A DNA stretch of 64,000 bases from Pelobates cultripes (Eukaryota > Chordata > Amphibia > Anura > Pelobatidae): the NCBI GenBank assembly GCA_933207985.1, contig OW240912.1, forward strand, positions 110,745,886 to 110,809,885, in the 5' to 3' direction. The notes under the pieces were generated by a model. The model had not been told where the DNA came from. It saw only the letters and a list, made by a program, of their open reading frames with translations, and did no database searches. The translations under genes were made by a program, and so were the position numbers. Each line of letters starts with the position of its first letter. Within the stretch, counting starts at the first letter, position 1. Below are positions 32,901-45,279 of this stretch, piece after piece.

Positions 32901-33939
32901 CAGATTGTTCAAGAGTATGCCCAAAGAAAGGGGCGTTTAGATTAGCTATACTTAGCTGTCATTATTCTGGAACGAATCGTGTCCAAGAGAATAAGAGGCT
33001 GGAAACTGTTTGACACATATTTGTAACATTTTGGGTTTATTTGTATCCATGTATTACCGCAGTTACCGATGCTAAGGGGAGAATCCAAATGCATTACAAG
33101 CTACGATGAAACAAGGTGAAATACACAAGTAGGCTCTGTTAGTCAGCTCCCATATTTGCATACTCGCACCTATATAAGCATAGTAAGCTTAAACGTATTA
33201 ATTGCAAGTAGAATATCCAAAGTAGAATTATACACACCGATCACTGGTCACATCTTCCGTCCATGTCTAGATAGTGCAATATGTTTATAATATAAAAATA
33301 TATTGGTATTTATACTTCTGAAAAAATACTGGAATGTAAATATAAATAAAAAAGTACAGGTGAAATTGGTGAGTAAAACTCACCAGTGCAAATCAATAAT
33401 GGGACAAGAATAAATTTAGAAAGAGAGGAAACAGAGCAAGAAACAGAATCCAACAGAAAAAATGCCCAATCGGACAACTGTATTATATTATATCGGTATT
33501 TATACTTATAGATAATCCTGGAATGGAAACATTTCAATTGGATCAATTTGTTTTCTAAAAATCAGAATTAGTAAAAAATTGATAAGAAAAATACAATCAA
33601 TGCAGAAAATAATAAAATATTTTAAAAAACACAAAAAATAATGAATAATGGATATTAACTAGAAGAGACATGCTCAAAAACAAGATGCCTTATTCATAAA
33701 CATTTTGTCTTAAAAATTGAAGTGGAAATAAGCTACAAAATAGATTCTTGCCTATAAAAAACTTATGTCAGTATAAACATAAAAAAAATCAATATAAACA
33801 CCATGTTGCTGAAACCCGTATACTATGATACAGCCATTAAACAAAGAAAATAGAAGGGAAAAGAATGGAATGGATATAAAAATAAATATATAAAAATATG
33901 AAAGCAAAAATGTAAATATAAATCTGATCAAAAGGCAGC
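32901..33939. other. AT-rich non-coding sequence
   Basis: No gene seen. The minus-strand open frames at 33310-33546 and 33752-33982 are AT-rich chance frames without motifs. Confidence 0.4.
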
Positions 33940-33943
33940 TTAA

Positions 33944-34880
33944 CCCCTTAAGAACGGAGCCAAATGTACACGTTGTGAACAAAACAAAAGTTATACAAAA
34001 CCTGGCATTTGCGCTACATGTCTGTCCAACCGTAATTCACCTCTTTCATAGTAAATGCACCCACCCTTATTATAGATCATTTTATTCAGGGGAAACAGGG
34101 CTTTCATTTAATATCAAATAATTAGCTATGAAACATAATTTAATATGAAAAAAATGGGAGAAGATTAGATTTTTTTAAAAATTTTTTAGTTTTACATGAC
34201 ATTTTAACTGTCAATGTCATAATACTGTTTGCTTTTACTACAATAAAATACACATATTTGTATTCAGCGAGGTACCCCCTATGTACAGGTTTTATGGCGT
34301 TTTGGGAAGTTACAGGGTCAAATATAGCACGTTACATTTGAAATTGAAATTTGCCAGATTGGTTACGTTCCCTTTGGGACTTTATAGTAGCCCAGGAATT
34401 AAATTTACACCCATAATGGCATACCATTTGCAATAGTAGACAACCCAAGGTATTGCAAATGGGGTATGTCCAGTCTTTTTTAGTAGCCATTTGGTCACAA
34501 ACACTGGCTAAAGTTAGCGTTAGTATTTGTTTATGTGTGAAAAATGCAAAAAACGCTAATTTTGGCCAGTGTTTGTGACTAAGTGGATACTAAAAAAGAC
34601 TGGACATACCCCGTTTGCAATACCTTGGGTTGTCTACTATTGCAAATGGTATGCCATCATAGGGGTAATTTTCATTCTTGGGCTACCTTAGGGTCTCAAA
34701 GGCAACGTAACCAATCTGGCGAATTTTAATGTGAAAAAAATGAAACACAAGCCTTATATTTGACGCTGTAACTTTTGAAAACACCATCAAACCTGTACAT
34801 GAGGGGTACTGTTGTACTCGGGAGACTTTGCTGAACACAAATATTTGGCGCCATCTGTTTTTGTAACACTGCCCCCCTGA
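33944..34880 (+). mobile_element. piggyBac-like MITE, foldback copy
   Basis: Starts CCCCTTAAGAACGGAGCC directly after TTAA (33940-33943). The segment 34435-34515 (ACCATTTGCAATAGTAGAC, GTATTGCAAATGGGGTATG, CAGTCTTTTTTAGTAGCCA) is repeated in reverse complement at about 34565-34660 around a centre near 34535. The right terminal CCTTAAGGGG is absent, so the copy ends without its second terminus at about 34865-34880. It shares long stretches with 62590-63509. Confidence 0.8.
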
Positions 34881-35054
34881 CACTCACCGGTCGGTGAATC
34901 ACATCTGGTGCTTGGTGAGACGATATATCTGTTCCAAGGGCCATGTTACTCCTCCACACAGGAAGTCCGTCGCCGGCCATGTTATAATTTCACTAACTGG
35001 CATTATGTCACATCCTCGCATGCATCCGAGATCCTCATGACAGTCCATATAAAC

Positions 35055-36424
35055 CAGTGATGGTGAACCGACGGCACGCGTGCCACAGGTGGCACGCCGA
35101 GCCCCCTCTGTGGGCACGCGGCCATAGGTCGCCGGAGGGAGGGTGCGCTCCGCTGGCGCATCCATAAGATGGCACAAGTGGCTGCCTTAGGGCGCACCGA
35201 CCCAGCGGGCGCAAAACCGGAGTGACTGGCAGGAGGTGAGCGCATAGCGCTCCCTCCTGCCAGGCACTCTGTCTAAGCGCTGAGGTACAGGAACTTATGT
35301 TTCCTGTACCCGGCGGACGGAAATGAAGTGCTCACAGAGAGAGCACTTCCTGTCCGGCTGGGTACAGGAAACTGAGCTCCGCGGTGCGCTCGGCCACGCA
35401 GGTAGGAGAGCAAGGACAAGTGGGGGGGGAATTAAAACTAAAGGAGGGATGGAGGGGGAAAACTGATGGAGGGGGAACTGAGGGAGTATGGGGGAGAAAA
35501 CTGAGAGTATGAAACTAGGGAGGTATAGGGGGAAAACTGTGGGAGTATAGGGGGAGAGAAAACTGTGGGAGTATGGGGGAGAGAAAACTGAGGAGGTATG
35601 TGGGAAAAGAAAGGTATGGGGAAAGAAAACGGGGAGAAAACTGAGGAGGTATGGGGGTGGAAAGAAAACTGAGGAGGAATGGGGAGGAAAAACGAGGGAG
35701 ATGAAACTGAGGAGAGATAGGGGGGAACTGAGGGAGAGATGTGGGGACTGAGGGAGAGATGGGGGGAAACTGAGGGAGAGATGGGGGGAACTGAGGGAGA
35801 GATGGGGGAGAAAACTGAGGGAGGGATGGGGGGAAAGAAAACAGTGGGGGGGAGAGGGGGGACAACATACACACTGCACCCCTGCCCTACACATATCACC
35901 CCACACAAAGACACACACACATCACCCCTCACACACACACACACCACCCCCCCCACACACACCACCCCACATCACCCCACACACACCACCCCACATCACC
36001 CCCCACACACACACACATCACCCCACACATACACACACACATCACCCTACACACAAACACATCACCCCAGACACAAACACATACACTGTACCCCTCAATG
36101 CAGTGTGTGTACACTCAGCAATCTGTCTGTGTGTGTACACTCAGCAGTCTGTGTGTGTATTCAGCAGTCTGCTAAATACAGACAGACTGCTAAGTACACA
36201 GACAGACTGCTAAATACACATACAGACAGACTGCCGAGCACACACACAAACTGCTTAATACACACACAGAGATGTTAATTAGCTTGGACAACTGTCTGAG
36301 TTGTTTTTTCTAAACTTAAAACTCAGTATTCAGGTTTAATTGGCGTTTTGGCACTTTGAGGGAAAAAAAATTTGGCATGTATTACGGTTTGGGCACTCGG
36401 GCTCAAAAAGGTTCGCCGTCACTG
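35055..36424. mobile_element. non-autonomous hAT element with minisatellites
   Basis: 1370 bp with ends CAGTGATGGTGAACC and GGTTCGCCGTCACTG. The 8-bp target duplication ATATAAAC is perfect (35047-35054 and 36425-36432). Inside are GC-rich inverted repeats (35230-35395), a GGGAGAGATGGGGGGAAACTGA minisatellite (about 35440-35850), a CACCCCACACACA array (35870-36110) and a CAGACAGACTGCTAAATACA array (36110-36270). All long frames in it are repeat artefacts. Confidence 0.93.
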
Positions 36425-36559
36425 ATATAAACTTTTAGCCCAGGGATATCCGGCTGCCATTTTAATTGTTGGCAAAGCACATAAACAAATTCCCAGAAAG
36501 TAAGAGAAAGAGAAAGTAGAACAGTAAAATGGTTCCTATACACGCATATATTGCATATA

Positions 36560-36560
<1 letters not shown>

Positions 36561-36592
<32 letters not shown>
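36561..36592. repeat. TA microsatellite
   Basis: An uninterrupted TA dinucleotide run of 32 bp. Confidence 0.9.
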
Positions 36593-36596
<4 letters not shown>

Positions 36597-36835
36597 TATA
36601 TACGGGGGGGGGGGGAGGCTGCACTCACCTGAACATGCATAAATGGGGTGCTGCTGGAGGCCAAAGTATACAATACACAAGATCCAGCGCACTCACCTAT
36701 TCACTAAACAGCAACTTCAATGTTGACAGATTTTATTAGTTTTTTTAAAAACACCTAATCTAGGCAAAAATAATCCCCTGGGCCCTGTCACTGCACCCTC
36801 CCTCCCCATTACGCCCAACCCGCAATCACACTGAC

Positions 36836-37715
36836 GGACATACTGACACACACACAGACAGACACATTAAAACATTTGCAGATACATACTGACACACACA
36901 TACACTGACACAAAAATATATACTGGCAAACATTGACACACATTCAGACATACTGATACACACACAGACACATACATACTCACAGACACATACACTGACA
37001 GATATATTGACACAGACACACACAGACACATACCCTGACATACACAGACATACTGACATACACACACACACACACTGGAACACAGTGAGACATACTGACA
37101 TACACACACAGACATACACACAGTCACTGTGTGGTGTGTTAGTATGTCTGTGTGTATGTCAGTATGTCTGTGTGTGCTAGTATGTCTGTGTGTGTATGTC
37201 AGTATGTTTGTGTGTGTATATGTCTGTGTGTGTGTATGTCAGTATGTGTGTATGTCAGTATGTGTGTGTGTGTGTGTGTCAGTATGTCTGTGTGTGTATG
37301 TCAGTATGTCTGTCATAGACACACACAGACATACTGACATACATACACAAACAGACATACTGACACAGACATACTAACACACAAACACATACTAACACAC
37401 TAACACACACACAGACATACTAAAACACACACACACATACTAACACACACATACTAACACACACACACATACCGACATACTAACACACACACATACAGAC
37501 ATACTAACACACAGACATACTAACACACACAGACATACTAACACACACAGGCATACTAACACACACACACAGACATACTAACACACAGACATACTAACAC
37601 ACACACACAGACATACTAACACACACACATACTAACAAACACACAAACACAGACATACTAACACACACACACACACATACAGACATACTAACACACACAC
37701 ATACAGACATACATT
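36836..37715. repeat. CA/GT-rich minisatellite with orientation switch
   Basis: An array of ACATACTGACACACACACAG-type units (36836-37125), then a GT-rich mirror (TATGTCTGTGTGTGTATGTCAG, 37130-37315), then CA-rich ACATACTAACACACACA units to 37715. The two switches make a large imperfect palindrome. The Cys/Val-rich frames are artefacts. Confidence 0.85.
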
Positions 37716-37729
37716 TAACCACCCTCCAG

Positions 37730-38156
37730 GTTCTTACCTTTTTATGGAGGGTGGTTTCCCTGGGGTCCAGTGGCAGGCTGAGGCAGATGGGAGTTCTTCT
37801 CTGGAACTCCCCTCCTCCCTGCCTTCCTCCTCCCGCGCGGCTATCTCCGGTGGGAGGAAGTGACACGCGGTACTCACTTCCTCCCAGCCGGTACAGGAAG
37901 GGGCCCGGTCGCGCTGTTTAAGCGTCACAGCACCCGACCGGCCCCCTTCTGCCACATGCCCACAGGGTGGCCCTTAGTGCATGGGCCACCCGGGGGCCTC
38001 CTTAGTTGGCGGGCCGGTGCGGCTGCACCGCCGGCCGCCGGGTACATGGGGGCTGCTGAAATCGCGGGGCCCACGGGGCAGCTGCTCTGGGGCCCCCTCA
38101 GGAGCAACTGGGCCCGGGGCAGCTGCCCCGTTTGCCCCGCGCTAAAGACGGCCCTG
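37730..38156. mobile_element. GC-rich right part of a hAT derivative
   Basis: A GC-rich sequence with inverted CACTTCCTCC/GGAGGAAGTG blocks (37850-37885) and a terminus GCTAAAGACGGCCCTG at about 38140-38155 that resembles hAT ends such as CAGGGCCG. The left terminus is not found. It abuts the CR1 fragment. Confidence 0.5.
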
Positions 38157-39408
38157 GTCTTAAATTACAAGGGCAAAGGTTTAAATATAATATCAGGAAG
38201 TATTACTGTGGCAAAACCGGCCTCGCCACGTGTCCTTGGAGGGGGCTGCTTGCCCGCCTCTTGCCTTTGGACTATGGACCAGACTTTATGTGAATGTGTT
38301 AACCCAGATAGCTATGCCATGGAGCCCATTCGTGTAGTTAAAGACTTTGGCTCCATGGCAATTGAACTGTGTGAATAGGATCTGAGCACTATTCGGTAGT
38401 TTTGTGCGCTCAGATCCCAGCTATCTGGGGATATGTGAAATGTCTGTGTGTTATGTGTAAAAAGTGACTTTATGTATTTTAAAGTGTTTTGTGTCTTTTG
38501 CAACCATGTGCTTAATGGAGTCTTGTGTCTGTCCTGGGAGATAATTGAATTACTTATCTCCAGGATAGAAGACTCTGAAACTGGTTTGGGCCATAAAGCC
38601 ATGCTTCATTTAGTCACAAAGGACTTTTTACTAACTTTTGAACCCCTTGTCTGATTTGTGCCATTTTTGAATATGTTGTTCCCCTGAATGGATTGATTGT
38701 GAATATGTAATTTTATGTGAATGTGATGTATGGTTTTGGAGTTATGAAAGTTGGGTAGAAGGTATGTTTTAACTGTATGTATAATTGAGTTTCCTCTCAG
38801 GATAAGGGGAGGGAATATGTGGGATGTAACTGTGATGTGATTGGTTGTTTTATACCTCCCTGTGGGCGGTCCTGTATTTACAAGACTGTAATAAAAACCA
38901 GGCTGGGTGTGCCAGCACCTGAGTTCCTGTTTTAACCCTCAAAGTGAAGTGTCGTCTCATTATTGGGGGAAGGATTTATTGTATGCTGTTCCAGTTTGAC
39001 TGCTAGGAGAGTAAACCTATTCGTATGGTTCCTATTCAGCTGTCTACAGCATTCATATGCTTGAGAGGATTCATATGCTTCTCCGGTTCGGTGGTTGTGG
39101 TGTCTGCTGCAGTGCTTGGAGTCCTCAGGAAGCGCTAGGAGCATCCTTCAACGGAGGTACCCAGTCGGGGTGCCAGGTGATCCGTTACAATTACTTTACT
39201 GAGAGGATAGTGAATGCATGGAATAGCCTTCCAGCTGAAGTGGTAGAGGTTAACACAGTGAGGGAGTTTAAGTATATGTGAGACAGACATAAAGCTATCC
39301 TAGCTATATGATTTGGCCAAGGCCTAATTAAAATATTTAGAAAATTTTGGAGATTAGATGGCCTGAATGGTTCTTATCTGCTGTCACATTCTATGTTTCT
39401 ATTGGCGA
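38157..39408 (+). pseudogene. CR1-type LINE 3' end, split by a solo LTR
   Basis: 38157-38206 and 39190-39408 together match the CR1 copy at 28565-28715 and continue to the family 3' end with TGGTTCTTATCTGC and CACATTCTATGTTTCTAT. The coding end (DAWNSLPAEVVEVN) is retained. The LTR at 38207-39189 sits exactly between the two blocks. Confidence 0.85.
38207..39189 (+). mobile_element. solo LTR, ERV-like, inserted in CR1
   Basis: 983 bp, starting TGTGGCAAAACC and ending GATCCGTTACA, with ATTAC on both sides (38202-38206 and 39190-39194). It shows retrovirus-like order: a GATTGGTTG CCAAT-type box (about 38838), CTCCCTGTGGGCGG, AATAAAAACC (38890-38899) as a likely polyadenylation signal, then U5. 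It interrupts a CR1 LINE whose sequence is continuous on both sides. No internal genes remain. Confidence 0.9.
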
Positions 39409-39419
39409 CAGTGTCAGAA

Positions 39420-40480
39420 GCAGAGGAACATAATACATCTTTCAAAGCCTGTATACCTTGCTCATGGAGTATGGTGGTGCACAGGGTTTAAGTATCCAAA
39501 GTAACTAATATTATTTCCTCTGTCACAGTCCAAATATGACAAATAAAATCCTGTGAGTCTTTCAAACATGTGGGAAGGGCCTGCACACTCTATTTAAAGT
39601 GAAGGTCAACAAATATAGCTATAGGCTCAACTCAGCCTCCCTTGCTGATACAATTGGTCGTTCAAATGGGTTCACAGCATCTTTATGTAATTTAGGGGGT
39701 GTGTACATAACCAGATGTTTTGGATGAGGTATGTACAAAAATGTGGGGAAGTTATCATCCAAGTATCCCAACTGGAGAACGATGTCAATATAGGTACTGA
39801 TTGATTTTTGGAATTTACTTCGATCAAAACTGAGTCTGCAATATGCAGAACTGTCATCCAGTTGTCAAACTATCTCCTGTTTGTATTGAGAGTATGATTG
39901 AATCACTATGTCCCCTCCCTTATTTGCAGGCTGTATGATAATAAATGGTTCATGCATCAAATCAAATAAAGCTGTTCTCTCCCCTTTTGTGAGATTATGT
40001 CAGTGTCTTGGAGGGTTCTTTGCTACCTTGCCTACATGAACTTTAACTGCTTGTATGAAGATCTGTAGAATAGACAAACGTGATGCCTTGATGTTCTTTT
40101 TATCCCACATAGGGAATGGGTTCGAGTATGTCACTGTCCAATCCTTCCTCAATTCATTACTATATAAAGCGTAAAATATACATCTCGATATCTGTGTAAA
40201 ATTGATCTGGTTTCATTACTGGGACAAACGTTAGTTCTTTTTTCAAAAGAGAATCATGTCTGGAGTCAAAATCCTGTTGGATAAGTTGAATACCACCGTC
40301 ATATCCTCTGCAGAGTGGAGTTTCCAGTGGTTTTTGTATTTCTTGTGGTTCTTCTGTTCTCTGTGGATGATTCTGTATGTCTTGCACCTCAAGTAATGGT
40401 TTTGGATGCCCTAGGCCTAGGGTATCATTTAAATGTGGGCCTTCTCTGAAAAAGATTCTAACTTTGAGAGAAGTAGAAAA
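39420..40480 (-). pseudogene. Penelope-like RT N-terminal fragment
   Basis: On the minus strand the translation contains LTKGERTALFDL, then FIIIQPANKGGDIVI, YTPPKLHKDAVNPFERPIVS and a diverged palm approach. These match TKSERKALQDL, IVIKPADKGGGVVI and ALPKVHKNAENPPGRPIVSG in the intact-looking copy at 49929-51062. Stops and frameshifts are frequent. The sequence stops near the TLDV/SLYT region, just where the minus-strand fragment at 12830-13880 would almost begin. Confidence 0.72.
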
Positions 40481-40489
40481 GTTGCTAGA

Positions 40490-41420
40490 GATTTAAGAAA
40501 TGCCTATGCCTGCTATAAGGAAATTTACAACAAAAAGAATGTGTTGGAAGCAAACCACTATCACAGCTTGTCTACACAAAGCTGATGTGACTAGTTCTGT
40601 CTCAAATGAACCAGAAATAAGTGAGGTGCAGACTTCAACCAAAGTACCAAACAACTGAGAGTGGACTGTGCGGTGCCCCATTCATCAAGTGCAACATGTC
40701 TCTTCATTGAGGACGATGATGATTGAGGATGATTTGATGAAGAATTCAATATGTTATGTATTTCTGTTCCTACAACATATATGTATTTGTTATGCCTATA
40801 TTTTGTATTTGTACTTAATAATTTAGGTTTTCTATAGTAAAATTTCTTGGTCATGAACGGAACATATGCTTATTACATTGCGGTCTATAGGAAATTAGTT
40901 CTCACTTTATGAACTCTCACTTTATGAACTAGGCTTTGGAACCAATTAGTTTGTAAATTTGGGAACTACCTAAATATAAATTGATAAGTGCATTTTTTAC
41001 ACCATTTGGTTTACAGATCAAGTAAGAACAAGTAATCAATACAAAGAAAAACAGGAGGAGCAGTAAAAAAAATATCTATTTTTATATATTACACATTTAT
41101 TAAATATAATATATATAATATATAAAAAACATTTGTGTTTGTAAATTTCTTTTTATTCAGATTTTTGCAGTTAAAAAATAGTATCGGACTCGTAGGTCCC
41201 TCAGTGACACAACAATGGAAACGTAGGTCCCATTACACATATATGTTTAAGTGTGTTCACCCATTGTACGCTAACAAATACGATAAAAAACATTAGATAA
41301 GGATAAATGGTGTGACCCCTCCATTCAGCGCCTGATGGGGCATGTGTCAGGTGTGTTTTCTGTTGAGTAGGCAGGTATACCAAATTGCGGTTTCCGATTA
41401 GGCCATATCCCACGCCCTAG
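40490..41420. other. non-coding AT-rich sequence
   Basis: No recognisable gene or element. It includes a short inverted ATATAATATATATAATATAT tract near 41105. Confidence 0.4.
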
Positions 41421-41422
41421 AG

Positions 41423-41558
41423 CAGGGGTAGGCAACCTTCGGCACTCCAGATGTTGTGGACTATATCCCCCACAATGCTCTTACACCGATAATGCTGGCA
41501 AAGCATCATGGGAGGTGTAGTCCAAAACATCTGCAGTGCCGAAGGTTGTCTATGCCTG
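41423..41558. mobile_element. hAT MITE
   Basis: 136 bp from CAGGGGTAGGCAACC to TCTATGCCTG with subterminal CTTCGGCACTCCAG and its complement. The 8-bp duplication CCCTAGAG is perfect (41415-41422 and 41559-41566). It is the best-preserved copy of the family also seen at 17201, 19053 and 21725. Confidence 0.93.
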
Positions 41559-41566
41559 CCCTAGAG

Positions 41567-42802
41567 TATGAAGGCAAAGTGAAAAAAGTATGCATGAGAA
41601 AAAAGGAAAGAGGAAAGGGGAGGGAAAGCAAGAAGTGTGGGGTCAGAGCGGGTATATAATTTTACTACTACATTTTTCCCTGTATTTTACTGTCTCATTT
41701 AGTCTGTGAATAAAAACAACATTTAGTGTCTGTCCCATAGCCATCAGTGATCTTTTTTCTCATCAATCACCTCTTTTTTTTGGCGCCACTTGTGGAATCA
41801 TAACCACAAATCAAAATGAACATGTTCAGCCATTGTGCAGCTCATTTGATTTGTATTCAACTTGGAGTTCAGGAATTCAACCGATCACTTGATCAGACTA
41901 ATTTGGACTAATTGCTGATCAGACCAAAACAAATCTTCACATCTACTTTTGTATGCCAAATAATTGTTGTGATATATCCCCATCATATAACCGTAAAGTG
42001 CTGATGAAAATGTTGACCCTTTCAAATGGAAATAATGATAACTATAACACCTTTACCACATATAACATATTACTCAACCTAATTGTTCTATGGCTAAGGT
42101 GATAGTATAGCCACTGATAAAATATAAACAAACAGAAAACATTTTTGCTAAGGGTATTTTTATTTTAACTTGTATTAAAATAAAGCTTGAAATCTACTTT
42201 TCTTGGATTACTGCTTACCTGAGTCCATCATCACCATCTACAGTATGACAGTGTGGAGCACTGAAAGTTTGAGCAAACTATATACTGGTCTTTGCTTGTG
42301 TATATACTGTGGATCTCCATCAAATTCACTTAGACATATTCAAAGTAAGTGCTTCCTTTATTTGGAGCACTTTGTGGCTGATTGCACACATTTTTGCCTA
42401 TATTTTGCACAATATATTGTTTACAAATTTTTGCACAATAAACAAATATCACTGTGTTCACGCACTTTTTTTGCACTTTATACTTGCTGCACTTTAGTAA
42501 CATATTTGTTTGTAATATGTTTTTAAAAGTATAGCGAACCTTTTTTCTGTTTTTTTTTATTCTTAGGAGTGTATTTTATATGATAATTACACTGTATAGG
42601 TGCTGCTTTTGTTTTGATATATATATATGTATGGTCTTTTTGTATAATTCACATTCTTTTTACACATATTTTACTTTTTTTTGTGTTTCTTGTTAAGTGA
42701 TAAAATATAAGCAATCAAATTTATATTCATATGATACAGCAGGCAGGACAGATTGAGGTTTTCATGGGTTTTGGCCTTGATATAATTTGTTTAAAATTCC
42801 TC

Positions 42803-42805
<3 letters not shown>
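41567..42805. other. non-coding sequence before the DIRS-like element
   Basis: No gene. The region 42280-42700 has TTTGCACTTTATACTTGCTG-like AT-rich runs resembling Penelope leader sequence, but there is no protein match. Confidence 0.35.

Positions 42806-42834
<29 letters not shown>
42806..42834. repeat. TA microsatellite left of DIRS-like element
   Basis: An uninterrupted AT run ending at 42834, matched by another at 48961-48997 on the far side of the element. Confidence 0.85.
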
Positions 42835-42837
<3 letters not shown>

Positions 42838-45279
42838 GAAAGGCCATTAGGCCTGAATTTGTGGGAGGAGTAAGTCCCCTACTTAAACTCCCAGCCCAGC
42901 CCCTACTCACCTCTGCTGTTCCAGTTGATTGTCTATCTCCATAGCAACCAGCACTTCCGGTCCAAGTTTCTCGCCAAACAGATCCAGTCTCCTGCAGTAA
43001 GAGGTGTCCAGTGGAATCCTCCATCCGTTCTGCAGCCCTGCCAGCCATCTTCTTCCCGGTCGCGGTACCTGGCTTCCGGTCATGAGACCGGCACGCTCAT
43101 GTAAGCTAGTGAGGGAAATAGCGTTCAGCTATTTCCCTCCGTTCGGGCCTAAAAACGTAGGGGTAGGCTGCCTTTTTCTCTCACATTACCAGTTCACATA
43201 TACTTACCTGTTCGTGCATTTCCACATTTGTGCCACTAAATTAGAAGAATGCCCGCTATACCTACGTACCATGGGGGCCTTCGTACGATCTAAACTACCA
43301 AACTACGTATGGGTACAATTCTGGTGCTAATTCATTACAATTTTGTTTTACCGTTCGGTCACACACACGAACCACATACTTATTTACTTACCCGTTCGGG
43401 AATTTTAAGTGATCCGTGTAAAATCCTGTTCACCCCTCGCATACTTACCTGATTCATGCTATTGCCATTCGTGCGGAATTAAATGAACGAACAATATACT
43501 TAACCTAAGCAGGCCCCTTGTTCGGCTAAAACTACCGATCTCCGTTCAAAATCATACAAGCATTTCACACAAATTCATATAATAACACGTACTTTCTGTT
43601 AGGTTATTTAACTGTTTGTACTAACCTGTCAGTAGGAATTAGTAAATCCGTTTAAAACTACAACCATTTACCATCAAAACTGTGTTTTCCGGTTAACTAT
43701 GTTCATAATATTAAAACCCCAGCCACTGTATCTTAGTAAGCGGTTCTTTTTCCGACACCTAAGTGGTTAGTAAACTATGTTTAATGTTCATTAATCAATT
43801 AAATTAAATTGCTCCTGACACCAAACTAAAAGGGCAGAATTCTTTAACCCCACGCCAACCCTGTACAAACACTACATACATATATTAATTATTAACTCCT
43901 AGGGTAATATTGGTGAAACCCCACATTTTTTATTTTAATTTACTACGTTTTCTCCTTAAAGTTACGCAGTCATTAATCCTGCCTCTGTTACATTTCTTTG
44001 GCTCCACAGATTGCCTCGGTTTCTTGTATTTCTGCTTAAAGTTAGCAAATTCAAGTTCTTGTATTTACAAACCCAGGTATAGTATTTTACTCCCCATGCT
44101 TTCAACCATGTCTTTGCCTCTATTCTACATGCACGCTAAACTTGTCACAGTATAAATTGGTTATTTATAACATACTGTTACAGCCTCGGCTAATTATTAA
44201 ATATTTAATGGGTTTAATCCTTAGCTCCAGAATTATTCTCGCCCTCCACCGGTTTCTACACAAAATAACAGTTACGCTCATCTAAGTACCTGTGTAACAA
44301 ATCAAGGTATAGTTCTCTACTCATTACAGGACCTTTTCATACAAGACCTTACGCGGTCTCGATTCATTATGACTAACTCACGGTCCTACGCCCTTGGTGT
44401 GTTAAATTCTCTACATTTTTCTACTCAGGCATACGGTCATACTGCCATCAGGCAAGAAACTACCCAACCTACCTAACCTGGTACTCAGCCACACTACCAG
44501 GTACTTACGTCCTTACTCGTTTACGGCATTCACTACCCCAAGGCCTCAATCAGCCTCTCTCTATAAAGCAAACTCATCCCAGTCTTAGACTAACCATTCA
44601 GATCGCTCACTTCAGGATCTCACGTTGCGCTCCTACCAGCCAACCCTTACTACAAATCATACGCCATCACGTTACGCATAAACACATCATCTGTCTTAAT
44701 CCTTAAGCTTCTTCTACGAGGACAGCAGCAGCCAATACTCGCTACATTAAAACACTTGAAGGTTCCAGTTCTCGATTATAACCCCTTCAAGGTTAGTATC
44801 CACACATTACACCAGAATTACCATTCAACCTTAAGTATACATGTGAACTGGCTTACAGGGTCTAGACTACCGCCCTAGCTCACCCTAGTAAAAAATCCGG
44901 TCCCGCGAGGCCATCTCCCACCTCAACACGGAGGTACGGCCCCACGCCCAAATCATAGTTATATGCCTCACCCGCCCTACTACAGGGCTGTAGTCAGGGC
45001 CTCACCTGTCATGGCCACACGTTTTGAATCTCTTTACAGTCACCGAGAGGCCAACACCCCGCCACCACATCTGTGGCTACATTTTCCCTAAGCCAAATCA
45101 TAGGTAGAGCCTCTCACCGCCACTTGGCATTAGCAGGGCCTCACCTATCACCAATTCACAGTTAAGTTTTTCACTTTGGCACTAGCATTACAGTCCAGTT
45201 CATCTAAAAGACCCCCCTCATATCCCTCCCGGTTCCCCTACTCCCCTTCTAATATCTCATTCACTAAATAACTTTTAGA

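Noticed and set aside
35295..36278. Long frames (up to 207 aa) rich in Ser, Pro, Leu or His/Thr
   Set aside because: They are readings of minisatellites inside the hAT element at 35055-36424.
36826..37866. Cys/Val/Ser-rich frames of 60-97 aa on both strands
   Set aside because: Translations of CA/GT arrays; repeated CVCVS patterns are not a cysteine-rich peptide gene.
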